A DNA stretch of 64,000 bases from Flavobacterium sp. K5-23 (lineage in GTDB: Bacteria; Bacteroidota; Bacteroidia; Flavobacteriales; Flavobacteriaceae), in assembly GCF_023278045.1 (NCBI RefSeq), contig NZ_CP056783.1, positions 2,823,501 to 2,887,500 of the forward strand, read 5' to 3'. The notes beneath the pieces were generated by a model. It did no database searches and was not told the origin of the DNA. It saw only the letters and a list, made by a program, of their open reading frames with translations. Each line of letters starts with the position of its first letter. Position 1 is the stretch's first letter. Positions 25,585 to 34,555 of this stretch are shown one piece after another. The translations under genes were made by a program, and so were the position numbers.

Positions 25585-28099
25585 ATGGGTGCTATATTTT
25601 TTATTACTCTTAGGAAGTATCAGTTATGCCCAAAAAGCAACTGATAAAATTCCGCTTACAGGAATTATGGCTACCATTGAAAAACAGTTTAATGTAAAGT
25701 TTTCCTATGCCGTAGAAGATGTCTCCGGTATTTCAATTGAAAAACCGGCAACTACACTTTCGTTACAACAAACAATTGATTACTTGAACGCTAAAGTGCT
25801 ACTGAATTTTAAAGCGCTGGACGACCGCTATGTTACTGTTTCAGTACTTAATAAAAGAATTTCTATTGCTGGTGTAATACTGTCAGATGATTCTAAAACA
25901 CCTTTAAATGGAGCAACAATAACCGCTGATAATCAAGTTGCAATTTCGAATAAAAAAGGAGCTTTTAGCTTATCAAATATTCCCGTAACCGCTATAATTA
26001 CTATTTCATATATAGGTTATGAGCCAAGAGAATTTAGAGCGAATGAATTGTTTTCGAACCAAACCAAACCCAAAGAAATACTATTAAAACCAAGTAATGA
26101 AGAGCTGAACCAAGTTTTAATCAATGTATACTTGACTCCCGGGTTACAAAAATACTTAGACGGAAGCACCGTTTTAAACACTAAGAAATTCGGAATCTTA
26201 CCCGGATTAATTGAACCAGACGTATTGCAATCTGTTCAGGCATTACCAGGAGTGGAAAGCACTAATGAAAGTATTGCCAATATTAATGTGCGTGGCGGTA
26301 CAAATGACCAAAATCTAATGATTTGGGATAATATAAAAATGTATCATTCGGGGCATTTCTTCGGACTCATATCAGCCTATAATCCCAATCTTACTAATAA
26401 AGTAATCGTTACAAAAAACGGAACCAGTGCAGAATACAGCGATGGAGTTTCCAGTACGATTAATATGTTTACTAACGATGAAGTGAGCAATGCCTTTTCG
26501 GGCGGTGCGGGAATTAATCTAATCAATGCCGATGCTTTTTTGGCCATTCCCATAGCTAAAAACTTGGAAATTGACATCTCAGGCAGGCGTTCAATTACGG
26601 ATATTTCTAATACGCCTACCTTTACCAATTATTACAAACGAAGTTTTCAGGATAGCGAAATCAATGCCGAAAGTAATCAAAACAACACCAATTCTGATTT
26701 TTACTTTTATGATTATACCGCTAAAATACTTTTTGATCTTAATGAAAAACATCAGTTTAGAGCAAATCTTATCGGTATCAATAATGCATTAGATTATACC
26801 GAATACAATGCGGACAAAAACAATTCAGAAACCAAAGCCAGTACGCTTTCGCAAAAGAATATTGGATACGGAGGAAACTGGAAAGCACAATGGAATTCTA
26901 AATTCAGCACTTACCTTATCAGCTATTTTTCGAAATACAATATCGATGCTACAGATTATAGAATAGAAACAGACCAAAGGTTAACGGTTGCTAATGAGGT
27001 TCTAGAAACGGGAGTAAAACTAAATACCAACTATAAAGCGACACCAAATTTCAACCTACTCGCAGGATACGAATTTAACGAAACGGGAATGCTCAACCAG
27101 ACTACCGTAAGTGCTCCATCCTACTCTAGTACTAAGAAAGATGTACTGCACAATCACGGATTATTTGCACAAGGAGAATATAATAAAAACAATACCTATT
27201 TAAGAATTGGTGTCCGTTTGAATTATTTTCAAAAGTTTGAAAAATTACTGGTAGAACCTAGAATTAACATCAGACAACAATTATCCAATCAATTTGCGCT
27301 AAAACTAGAAGGAGAATTTAAAAACCAAACCGCCACCCAAATTGTCGATTTTGAGGATGATTTTCTAGGTGTCGAAAAAAGGCGTTGGGTATTAGTCAAT
27401 AATGAAAGTATTCCTATTGCCACAAGTAAGCAAGGCTCTTTTGGTGTAGAATTTAACGCTAACAAACTCAATATTGACCTTACGGGATTTTACAAAATTG
27501 TAGATGGCATTACAGCATCCAATCAGGGTTTTTATAATAATTTTCAATATGAAATTGCCCACGGGAGTTATACCGCAAAAGGAATTGAATTTTTGGCTAA
27601 TAAAACGGCAGGGAAATACAGCACTTGGTTGAGCTATACCTTCAGTATAAACAATTATGAATTTGATAGCTTCACGCCTCCCACATTCCCTAATAATGTG
27701 GATATTCGTCATTCCGTTTCTCTAGGTTTTAATTATGATGTTTTCAAGAACTTCAAACTCTCTGTAGGCGGAATTTGGAGAAATGGGCAGCCATATACCG
27801 TTCCCCTTGAAGGAAAGGAAACCGTGCAAAATGGCAATACGACTATGGTAAATTACGATTCCCCAAACAGCAAAAACCTGGATGACTTTATGCGCCTAGA
27901 CGCTTCCTGTAGTTACCAGTTTAATTTTGCAACCGGCATCAAAGGAATCCTTCGTGCAGGTGTTATCAATACTACTAATGAAGACAATGTTATCAATCGC
28001 TATTACAAAGTTGACCCTAACAACTCCAGTAAAACGATAAAAGTTGACAACAAATCACTTGGAATGACTCCTAATGTGAGTTTTAGAGTGAATTTTTAG
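25571..28099 (+). CDS. TonB-dependent receptor with N-terminal signalling domain
   Basis: An 842-residue outer-membrane receptor. In order: signal peptide (1-20), STN domain (about 24-85), CarboxypepD_reg-like domain (about 95-175, I-S-I-A-G-V-I-L and I-S-Y-I-G-Y-E-P), plug (about 205-310, Q-A-L-P-G-V-E-S-T-N-E-S-I-A-N-I-N-V-R-G-G and M-Y-H-S-G-H-F-F-G-L), and a beta-barrel ending V-S-F-R-V-N-F. The STN domain means the receptor can signal through FecR. The plug resembles FecA-like receptors more than SusC; the ligand is unknown, and no siderophore or SusD gene is adjacent. It overlaps fecR, so translation is coupled. Confidence 0.93.
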   Translation: MEFNKWVLYFLLLLGSISYAQKATDKIPLTGIMATIEKQFNVKFSYAVEDVSGISIEKPATTLSLQQTIDYLNAKVLLNFKALDDRYVTVSVLNKRISIAGVILSDDSKTPLNGATITADNQVAISNKKGAFSLSNIPVTAIITISYIGYEPREFRANELFSNQTKPKEILLKPSNEELNQVLINVYLTPGLQKYLDGSTVLNTKKFGILPGLIEPDVLQSVQALPGVESTNESIANINVRGGTNDQNLMIWDNIKMYHSGHFFGLISAYNPNLTNKVIVTKNGTSAEYSDGVSSTINMFTNDEVSNAFSGGAGINLINADAFLAIPIAKNLEIDISGRRSITDISNTPTFTNYYKRSFQDSEINAESNQNNTNSDFYFYDYTAKILFDLNEKHQFRANLIGINNALDYTEYNADKNNSETKASTLSQKNIGYGGNWKAQWNSKFSTYLISYFSKYNIDATDYRIETDQRLTVANEVLETGVKLNTNYKATPNFNLLAGYEFNETGMLNQTTVSAPSYSSTKKDVLHNHGLFAQGEYNKNNTYLRIGVRLNYFQKFEKLLVEPRINIRQQLSNQFALKLEGEFKNQTATQIVDFEDDFLGVEKRRWVLVNNESIPIATSKQGSFGVEFNANKLNIDLTGFYKIVDGITASNQGFYNNFQYEIAHGSYTAKGIEFLANKTAGKYSTWLSYTFSINNYEFDSFTPPTFPNNVDIRHSVSLGFNYDVFKNFKLSVGGIWRNGQPYTVPLEGKETVQNGNTTMVNYDSPNSKNLDDFMRLDASCSYQFNFATGIKGILRAGVINTTNEDNVINRYYKVDPNNSSKTIKVDNKSLGMTPNVSFRVNF

Positions 28100-28161
28100 T
28101 TAATAGTGAATTCTATAAGAATAGTACTAAATAAAACTGCTGTTAGTTGAATTAATAGCTA

Positions 28162-28169
28162 TATATTTG
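28162..28169 (+). promoter_or_regulatory. -7 element TATATTTG upstream of the Abi_C gene
   Basis: Perfect TAnnTTTG directly abutting an ATG at 28170, which argues that translation starts further downstream, most likely at ATG 28248. Confidence 0.6.
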
Positions 28170-28247
28170 ATGCTAAATACGTTAAATAATAGCGAGAATA
28201 TACAAGCTACCTGTAAGCGTTCCGTAACACAACACATAGACAAAATT

Positions 28248-29003
28248 ATGCTAACAAGACTTGAAATTTTTATGATAACAAACTCTTACATTGGAGTAAG
28301 TGGTGGCTATCTTGGAGACTTTTCATATAGAACACACGAAGAATTTTATCCATATTTCTGCGACATAAATATTCCGCCAACAGCCTATGAAGGAACAACA
28401 AGGCAAAAATTTTTAACAATCCTTGAAAATTCAGACTCACCAACACAAGTCAAAATACTTAAAGGCGTACTTAAAAAGTATCCAGTTGACTTTTTTTCAG
28501 AAGAAATTAGACAAACGAAACAAAGAATGGCTGATGAAATTGGAGAATTAATTAGACGACTTGAAAGCGGTCAAGCTGTTGCTTCTGAACTATTAATTAT
28601 TACAAACGAAACTGTTGAAAGAGCAATCCAAGACACAAAGGTTTTACTAGAAACAAATGGTGCGACAAGTAGTGTGGACAGAATTCATACTACTTTACAC
28701 GGTTATCTAAAAGAAGTTTGTAAACAAGAAGGAATTACTTTGGCAGACGATGAAAACTTAACACAGGTATTTAAAAAATTAAAAGCAAATCATCCAAAAT
28801 TACAATTAGGAGGACCAAGACAAAATGATATTGACCAAATCATTAGTTCTTTTAGTAATACACTTGACAAACTAAATCCAATTAGAAATAAAGCAAGTTT
28901 ATCACATCCAAACGAAGAATTATTAGAAGAAGATGAAGCAATGTTTGTTGTGAATTCTGCGCAGACAGTTTTAAACTATCTAAACAGGAAATTTAAAAAT
29001 TAA
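28248..29003 (+). CDS. Abortive infection protein, Abi_C (HEPN-type) C-terminal domain
   Basis: A 251-residue cytoplasmic protein. The N-terminal half has Y-I-G-V-S-G-G-Y-L-G-D-F-S-Y-R-T-H-E-E-F-Y-P, conserved in this family. The C-terminal half matches Abi_C (PF14355): A-T-S-S-V-D-R-I-H-T-T-L-H-G-Y-L-K-E-V-C and L-N-P-I-R-N-K-A-S-L-S-H-P-N-E-E. The latter holds R-x6-H (Arg213, His220), the signature of HEPN ribonucleases, so an RNase-type anti-phage role is likely but unproven. The frame extends to ATG 28170, but that codon abuts a -7 box, so ATG 28248 is preferred. It is followed by an attC-like element and another HEPN gene. Confidence 0.85.
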   Translation: MLTRLEIFMITNSYIGVSGGYLGDFSYRTHEEFYPYFCDINIPPTAYEGTTRQKFLTILENSDSPTQVKILKGVLKKYPVDFFSEEIRQTKQRMADEIGELIRRLESGQAVASELLIITNETVERAIQDTKVLLETNGATSSVDRIHTTLHGYLKEVCKQEGITLADDENLTQVFKKLKANHPKLQLGGPRQNDIDQIISSFSNTLDKLNPIRNKASLSHPNEELLEEDEAMFVVNSAQTVLNYLNRKFKN

Positions 29004-29030
29004 CAAACGACAATATACGCCAGCAGGTAG

Positions 29031-29151
29031 CAGCTATTTTGAGCTAGCTGGAATTTAGAGGAATTACCGTTTCGCATCAAGTTTTCGTTAAGCCGAAAAC
29101 TGAGCGTTTAAGAACTTCCAGCCATCTCAAAGTGGCATAACGTTGGGTGAT
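29031..29151 (+). other. attC-like dyad element 1
   Basis: An imperfect 24-bp inverted repeat (29033-29056 with 29113-29136) encloses a perfect inner hairpin AGTTTTCG / CGAAAACT (29080-29087 with 29094-29101). It ends with GTTGGGT (29142-29148), matching the integron core site GTTRRRY. The next ORF starts 20 bases later. The left part (to 29101) is about 80% identical to 30526-30598. Confidence 0.5.
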
Positions 29152-29168
29152 ATTATAAAAAAAACTGA

Positions 29169-30515
29169 ATGAAAAACGACTTTTATTGTTTAGATGTAAA
29201 AATTAAAAATAAAGATATTTGTGAAGAAAAACTTCATTCACATTTATACATTTCGAACTCTAGCATTGAAATTAAAATTTACATTGATTCAACTAATGAT
29301 ATTGATAGAAAATTTATGGTTTGGAGTAGTTCAAATCAATTGTCTGATTTTGTAAATGAGCAAATAGAAGCTGAAATATCTCACCACGAAACTGTTTTAC
29401 AAAAAATTGACTTATCGAATTCTAGAATTAAATCTATTAGATCTAAAGAATATGAAAATGATAAAGAATATTTTACAATTTATTTAGACAAAATATTAGT
29501 TTACAAAAAACTTAATTTTAACGAAAATGTAGGAACTGCCAAAGTTTTTTTAAACGAAGATGGTTTTGAATTAGTTAAAAAATTTTATTCGATTTTTACA
29601 ATTAATGCTAAAGAAGGAAACTTTGGTATTTCTAGAATGAATGGAATGAATTCTTTTTATAAAATCGGTGAAGTAAAATTTAGACCCGAATTTGAATATA
29701 ATTATTCTGATTCAAAAGATAATAAAGATTTTAAAATTGAAAAAATTCCTATAATAAAATTTATTTTCCCTGAAACCATTGAAGACAAAAAGTTGATTGA
29801 ACAAATTAGTATTGTTTGCAATATTACATCTTTCTATCTAGGAAATTTAATTGATTATTACAGAATTACAGCATTTAAGCCAAATAGTCTTTTATCAATA
29901 ACAAAAATAATTAAAGGAGGTTCAGGGTTAAAAGTAAATAGTATAAATTTTTTCTTAAACATAAATGATATAGATAATTTTCTTAAAACAAATTGGTCAA
30001 AAAATTACTTAATTAATTCAAAAAAGATTGATAAAGCAATTGAAAATTATATACACTCTAGGTTTGTTGACATAAACTCTCGATTTTTAATGCTTTATAA
30101 TATTATTGAAATTTTGATGGCTAATAAATCTAATTCAAATGATAAGTTTGAGCTTATTGTTGATGATCTAGAAAAAGACAAAATATATAAAAGAGCATTA
30201 ACTGAATTAAAAAAAACGATTGCCAAAAAAGATTATATAGATTTTGAAAATAAATGGGACATTTTGCAAAATAAAATAGCTTTTAAACCTATGAAAAGTC
30301 CATTAGTCGAGTTTTTAAAAGAAAACAATATTGAAAACAAAGATTTAAAAATTGACATCGATAAAATCAAGGAAATAAGAGATAAAATTACACACGGTAG
30401 TGTGAAAAGTTTAAAGTTTAGTAATATCGAAGATGCTAACTATGATTTATACAGAATATCTATAAAATTAATATTAAATCAATTGGGACTTAATACATTT
30501 TGGGCAATAAAATAA
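29169..30515 (+). CDS. HEPN-domain protein, ApeA-like (putative anti-phage RNase)
   Basis: A 448-residue, Lys/Asn/Ile-rich soluble protein. Residues about 1-250 form a beta-rich domain without a recognised family; residues about 290-448 are helical and carry I-R-D-K-I-T-H-G-S, an R-x4-H HEPN motif (Arg404, His409). The layout (long N-terminal domain, Y-I-H-S-R-F-x-x-x-N-S-R-F-L-x-L-Y-N-I-I-E helix, then R-x4-H) is like ApeA-type defence proteins, whose HEPN domain cleaves RNA upon phage sensing. That is an inference from architecture. No promoter lies between the gene and the preceding attC-like element. GTTGGGTGAT before it and ATCACCCAAC two bases after its stop are inverted copies. Confidence 0.7.
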   Translation: MKNDFYCLDVKIKNKDICEEKLHSHLYISNSSIEIKIYIDSTNDIDRKFMVWSSSNQLSDFVNEQIEAEISHHETVLQKIDLSNSRIKSIRSKEYENDKEYFTIYLDKILVYKKLNFNENVGTAKVFLNEDGFELVKKFYSIFTINAKEGNFGISRMNGMNSFYKIGEVKFRPEFEYNYSDSKDNKDFKIEKIPIIKFIFPETIEDKKLIEQISIVCNITSFYLGNLIDYYRITAFKPNSLLSITKIIKGGSGLKVNSINFFLNINDIDNFLKTNWSKNYLINSKKIDKAIENYIHSRFVDINSRFLMLYNIIEILMANKSNSNDKFELIVDDLEKDKIYKRALTELKKTIAKKDYIDFENKWDILQNKIAFKPMKSPLVEFLKENNIENKDLKIDIDKIKEIRDKITHGSVKSLKFSNIEDANYDLYRISIKLILNQLGLNTFWAIK

Positions 30516-30516
30516 C

Positions 30517-30636
30517 ATCACCCAACAGCCATTTTGATATAGCTGGAGTTTAGTGGAATTATCGTTTTTAATAACGTTTACGTTCAGCCGAAAGTACTCG
30601 TTATTCAAACTTTGCAAAACGGCTAGTGATTCCGAA
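30517..30636 (+). other. attC-like dyad element 2
   Basis: Begins ATCACCCAAC (30517-30526), which contains ACCCAAC (RYYYAAC) and is the exact inverse of the 10 bases at 29142-29151. An outer arm AGCCATTTTG / CAAAACGGCT (30527-30536 with 30615-30624) and an inner stem AATAACG / CGTTATT (30570-30576 with 30599-30605) are present. No perfect GTTRRRY ends it; GTTGTAT (30639-30645) is nearest. Confidence 0.45.
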
Positions 30637-30700
30637 AAGTTGTATCTACTACCTTTTTTAATTATAAAGAGGAGTCAAAATAAAATGAAATAAAGAAGAA

Positions 30701-32158
30701 GTGAAAAAGGTAGAAAATACAGAAGCAAGCTGGACTTTTTGTCCCGAATGTCAGGGACGCGGCAAAAAAAGTCGGGGGCTCAGCAAGAAAGCCCGTGATC
30801 GCTACCTGATGGAAATCGACCAATTCAAAAAATCAAATGGCGAAGGTATTGAACCTGTTCGCCCTAAGGGACACCTCTACTCCTGCTTGAACTGTAACGG
30901 ATCCGGCTTGATTCCTGCAGCTAGTCCACCTGTTGCGGATAAAGAAAACTACCCACACCTTGCTATTATTGGTGGCGGTATAGGAGGAGTCGCTCTAGCT
31001 GTGGCTTGTTTACACCGCGGAATCCCTTTTACCCTTTATGAACGTGATAATAACTTTGATGCTCGATCTCAAGGCTATGGACTTACATTACAACAAGCCA
31101 GTAAAGCCATTGAGGGATTTGGTATTTTCTCGTTAAAAGAAGGGGTGATTTCAACAAAACATCTGGTACATACTACGGATGGAAAAGTGATTGGGGAATG
31201 GGGAATCAGAAAGTGGATGAAATCAGAGGAGAAATCCTCTCCCAAACGTACCAATATACATATCGCTCGGCAATCTTTGCGTTTAGCGCTGTTGGAGCAA
31301 CTCGGTGGACACAATGCAGTTCAGTGGGGACACCAGTTAGTTGATTTTGCAGCAACAGAAAGTGAAGGTGTTAACCTGACCTTTGAGGTGAACGGAGAGA
31401 TTCAAACCGCCAAGGCGGATCTCGTTGTTGGAGCCGATGGTATTCGCAGTACAGTACGGAAGATGCTGATAGGTGAAGAAATTACCCCATTACGTTACCT
31501 AGATTGTATTGTGATATTAGGTATTTGTCCTTTGGACGCTCTCAAAGGACTAAAAAGTTCTTTGTTAGACTCGGCCACGGTATTCCAAACTGCCAATGGC
31601 ATGGAACGAATCTACATTATGCCATATACAGCTGACTCGGTGATGTGGCAATTGAGCTTCCCAATGCCAGAAATTGAGGCTAAAGCGTTAGGTGCTCTTG
31701 GGCCTCAAGCGCTCAAGGAAGAAGCCTGTCGTAGAACCCAATGGCACGATCCCATTCCTCAAATAGTAGCGGCGACCCAGGAAGCCCAGATTTCCGGCTA
31801 TCCCGTCTATGACCGAGAATTACTAAAACCCGAATTGTTGGAAAAAGCAGGTCAAGTGACGCTTATAGGAGATGCGGCTCACCCAATGAGTCCGTTCAAA
31901 GGTCAGGGAGCAAATCAAGCGCTGCTGGATGCGCTTATTCTGGCTCGGGGGATATCAATGGGATGTAGACCTTTATCGCAATGGAGAAAAGCTGGACTGA
32001 GAGAAAGTGTATTAACGGAGTTTGAATCAGAAATGTTAGATCGCAGTGCTACGAAAGTGAAAGATTCAGCCGAGGCTGCACAGTTCTTACATTCCGATAT
32101 TGTGCTCCATGAGGGTGATGAGCCAAGAGGCCGTCGTCAAAAGAAAAAAGATAGTTAA
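30701..32158 (+). CDS. FAD-dependent monooxygenase with DnaJ-like Cys-rich N-terminus
   Basis: A 485-residue protein. Residues 14-21 (C-P-E-C-Q-G-R-G) and 62-69 (C-L-N-C-N-G-S-G) are two C-x-x-C-x-G-x-G motifs as in the DnaJ zinc centre, probably binding one zinc. From residue 86 it is a class A flavoprotein hydroxylase: A-I-I-G-G-G-I-G-G (FAD), V-V-G-A-D-G-I-R-S-T-V-R, and G-D-A-A-H-P-M-S-P-F-K-G-Q-G-A-N. The family includes TetX-like and aromatic hydroxylases; the substrate is unknown. The start is GTG 30701 behind an AAGAAGAA tract. Codon use is visibly richer in G and C than its neighbours, which points to recent transfer. It directly follows attC-like element 2. Confidence 0.85.
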   Translation: MKKVENTEASWTFCPECQGRGKKSRGLSKKARDRYLMEIDQFKKSNGEGIEPVRPKGHLYSCLNCNGSGLIPAASPPVADKENYPHLAIIGGGIGGVALAVACLHRGIPFTLYERDNNFDARSQGYGLTLQQASKAIEGFGIFSLKEGVISTKHLVHTTDGKVIGEWGIRKWMKSEEKSSPKRTNIHIARQSLRLALLEQLGGHNAVQWGHQLVDFAATESEGVNLTFEVNGEIQTAKADLVVGADGIRSTVRKMLIGEEITPLRYLDCIVILGICPLDALKGLKSSLLDSATVFQTANGMERIYIMPYTADSVMWQLSFPMPEIEAKALGALGPQALKEEACRRTQWHDPIPQIVAATQEAQISGYPVYDRELLKPELLEKAGQVTLIGDAAHPMSPFKGQGANQALLDALILARGISMGCRPLSQWRKAGLRESVLTEFESEMLDRSATKVKDSAEAAQFLHSDIVLHEGDEPRGRRQKKKDS

Positions 32159-32179
32159 AGTCAACCTAAATAGTTAGTT

Positions 32180-32530
32180 ATGTTTTGTACAAGAACAATT
32201 TTAAAATTAAAAAACATTGTAAAAATTACATTTTGTTTTACATTTATTCAGTTCTCTTTTGGACAAAATAAAAAAATTACAATCGTTGATAAATCAACTA
32301 ATTTACCAATAGAAAATGTAAATCTGACTTATTTAGAACTAAACGAAGGTACTTTTACAAATTCGAATGGGATAGCTTCATTAGATTTGAAGAAAAATGA
32401 TTTAAAAATATCAATGATTGGCTATGAAGAGATTAGCTTAACTTTTGAAAAAGCAAATAAAATTGACACTCTCGTTTTATCTCCAAGTTTTATTCAACTG
32501 GAAGAGGTTATACCAAACGAAAATATAATA
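32180..32530 (+). pseudogene. Carboxypeptidase-regulatory-like domain protein, 5' part (split by IS630)
   Basis: This 5' part gives 117 codons: signal peptide (to F-S-F-G-Q), then a CarboxypepD_reg-like beta-sandwich (I-T-I-V-D-K-S-T-N-L-P-I-E-N-V, I-S-M-I-G-Y-E-E-I-S, D-T-L-V-L-S-P-S). The insertion sequence begins at 32531, and the frame runs into it to a stop at 32620. The 3' part resumes at 33653 in the same phase relative to the duplicated target, so the gene was intact before insertion (about 413 residues). Confidence 0.8.
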
Positions 32531-33644
32531 TATACCAATTTTGATAATTGGTTTTTTTATGTTATATTTGGACTATATTATAAAAGTAATCATGGCGCAT
32601 GCAAAAATTTTGGTAATTAAGGAAACCGAAAAAGAAATAAAAAATCTGCTCAAACAATCTATTCCGTTTATTGGTCAACGTTTGAGAGTTCTGCTGATTT
32701 TGAAGCAAAACGAAAAAGTAGGGATTTCTAAACGTGAGGTTGCTAAATTAGCTGTGGTTGACCCTAATAGCGTTCAGAATTGGAGGACATTATACCTTAA
32801 TTCTGGAATTGAGGGTTTGATGAAGCATCAAAAAACAGGTTTTAAGCCGTCGGCTTTTAATGCTATTGAACACAATATGTTGGAAACAAAACTCAACGAC
32901 CCTCAAAATGGACTTCAAGGCTATGTTGAGCTTAAAGATTGGATTGAAAAAGAATCAGGGAAGACTTTCAATTACAATACGTTGCTTTATTATTGCATCA
33001 GGAATTTTAAATCAAGTGTAAAAGTAGCCCGCAAAAGTCGCCAAAAAGACGAAGATCAGGAATCTCTTTTAAAAGACTTCGGACGAATCTGTCAAGAAAT
33101 AGCACTAAATACGGTGGGTGATTTTGACTCTGTAAACTTGTATTTTCAAGATGAATCGCGTTTTGGTTTGTTCACTCGAAACGGAAAATCAGTTACTGCT
33201 ATTAGTGTTAAGCCGATTTGTGCTTTCCAACAAGTTTTTAAATCAACTTGGCTTTCTGGAGCTTTTTCGCCCATAACTGGAGACCATTTTCAATTAATAC
33301 TCCCACATTGCAACGCTGATAATTTTCAAGTTTTTTTAGATAATTTCTCAAAGGAAAATCCGAAAGAACTCAAAATAATGGTGCTGGATAATGGAAGGTT
33401 TCATAAGGCAAAAAAATTAATCATTCCTGAAAATATTGTTTTGGTTTTTCTACCACCATATAGTCCAGAACTTAATCCCGCTGAAAAAATGTGGGCAAAA
33501 TACAAACGAGAATTTTCTAATAAATTTTATAATTCATTGGAAGATGTAGAAGATTTCATTACTAATGTCGTAAAAGCTACAAGCAAAAAAGAGGTAATGA
33601 GTATCTGTGGATATAGCTATGTATTTTTAGATAAAATTTGGGCC
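32531..33644 (+). mobile_element. IS630 family insertion sequence
   Basis: A 1,114-bp element flanked by ATATAATA at 32523-32530 and 33645-33652. The ends show imperfect inverted repeats (ACCAATTTTGAT at left; reverse complement of the right end CCCAAATTTTAT). IS630 elements normally duplicate only TA, so part of the 8-bp match may be chance in AT-rich DNA and the exact ends are uncertain by a few bases. It contains a promoter and one intact transposase gene. Confidence 0.85.
32540..32570 (+). promoter_or_regulatory. Transposase promoter inside the IS left end
   Basis: TTTG at 32540-32543, 19 bases, TATATTTG at 32563-32570; the ATG follows at 32592. Confidence 0.7.
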
Positions 33645-33650
33645 ATATAA
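32592..33650 (+). CDS. IS630 family transposase
   Basis: A 352-residue intact transposase. An N-terminal helix-turn-helix (about 28-75, S-K-R-E-V-A-K-L-A-V-V-D-P-N-S-V-Q-N-W) is followed by a DDE catalytic domain with Y-F-Q-D-E-S-R-F-G (Asp187), V-L-D-N-G-R-F-H-K-A (Asp266) and L-P-P-Y-S-P-E-L-N-P-A-E-K-M-W (Glu298). Upstream in-frame codons to 32541 overlap the promoter and are not used; the ATG at 32592 (M-A-H-A-K) is the start. The stop codon lies in the target-site duplication. Confidence 0.95.
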   Translation: MAHAKILVIKETEKEIKNLLKQSIPFIGQRLRVLLILKQNEKVGISKREVAKLAVVDPNSVQNWRTLYLNSGIEGLMKHQKTGFKPSAFNAIEHNMLETKLNDPQNGLQGYVELKDWIEKESGKTFNYNTLLYYCIRNFKSSVKVARKSRQKDEDQESLLKDFGRICQEIALNTVGDFDSVNLYFQDESRFGLFTRNGKSVTAISVKPICAFQQVFKSTWLSGAFSPITGDHFQLILPHCNADNFQVFLDNFSKENPKELKIMVLDNGRFHKAKKLIIPENIVLVFLPPYSPELNPAEKMWAKYKREFSNKFYNSLEDVEDFITNVVKATSKKEVMSICGYSYVFLDKIWAI

Positions 33651-33652
33651 TA

Positions 33653-34546
33653 CATGTGTTTGGTATTACTATAAATTCATTTAAATTAAAAGAAGCCATC
33701 AATTACGTTTTAGCTAATTATAGTAAATTATATGTTAATGTCCCATTTGAAAAAGAGTGTAATTTTAAAGAAACTGTACTAGTTGATAATAATTTGAAAA
33801 GATTAATTTTAACTAAAGTAAATTGGTGGGATATAAGTTATGAAAGAAGAAAAACAGAAGTTAAATTACGTTTAGGTTCAATTGAATGCAATAAAAATCA
33901 ACCTTTAGATATTTTTGTTGATGTACCAAGGCTTAATGATGCTTTAATAAGCGGGTATATCGAACCTAATTCTATAATAAACACTATTTATTTAAATGTT
34001 TTTTTGAAATCATTTTTAAATTTCACAGACGATATGACTAGTTATGTTGAGAAAACAACTGATGAAATAATAGATGTCCATTTTGAATCGGAATGGAAAA
34101 AAGTTGGAATATCGTCGTATCAGCATATTGGCACAATAACATTTGATAAAAAATCAAAAGCAATAATAAATATTTCATTTGATACAAATCAAAAAGACAA
34201 TATTCAAAAGGGTGTAATCAAAGAAAATAATAAGGAATCAATAAGTGAAACGGTGAAAAATTCAATGCAGATTAATTTTTCGAAATCATTAGATAATAAA
34301 TTATCTCTTAAATCGTATGAAACCGAAGTGAATTTAGATATAACATATGATAATAAAACCTATAAAATCATTTTTGAAAACAAAGTATATGTTTTAAAAG
34401 AAACTGCTGTAAAAAAAGTTAACAATGATGGATTAATTGATTTAACCAAACCCGTTTTTCAAAGTATACCCTCAAAAACCATTTCAAATATTAATTCAAT
34501 TCTATTAACTGAAAAGGAAAAGAAATTTATATTTGAAACCAAATAA
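33653..34546 (+). pseudogene. 3' part of the gene split by IS630
   Basis: 297 codons in the phase that rejoins codon 117 of the 5' part if the IS and one target copy are removed (I-I followed by H-V-F-G-I-T-I-N-S-F-K-L). The sequence is Lys/Asn-rich, likely beta-structured and of no family I know. Without its own signal peptide it could not be exported. A lipoprotein gene begins 10 bases later, so the two were probably co-transcribed. Confidence 0.75.
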
Positions 34547-34555
34547 AATGAAAAT

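Noticed and set aside
28181..28187. GTTAAAT upstream of the Abi_C gene as an attC core
   Set aside because: Matches GTTRRRY but such matches are frequent by chance, and no dyad element surrounds it.
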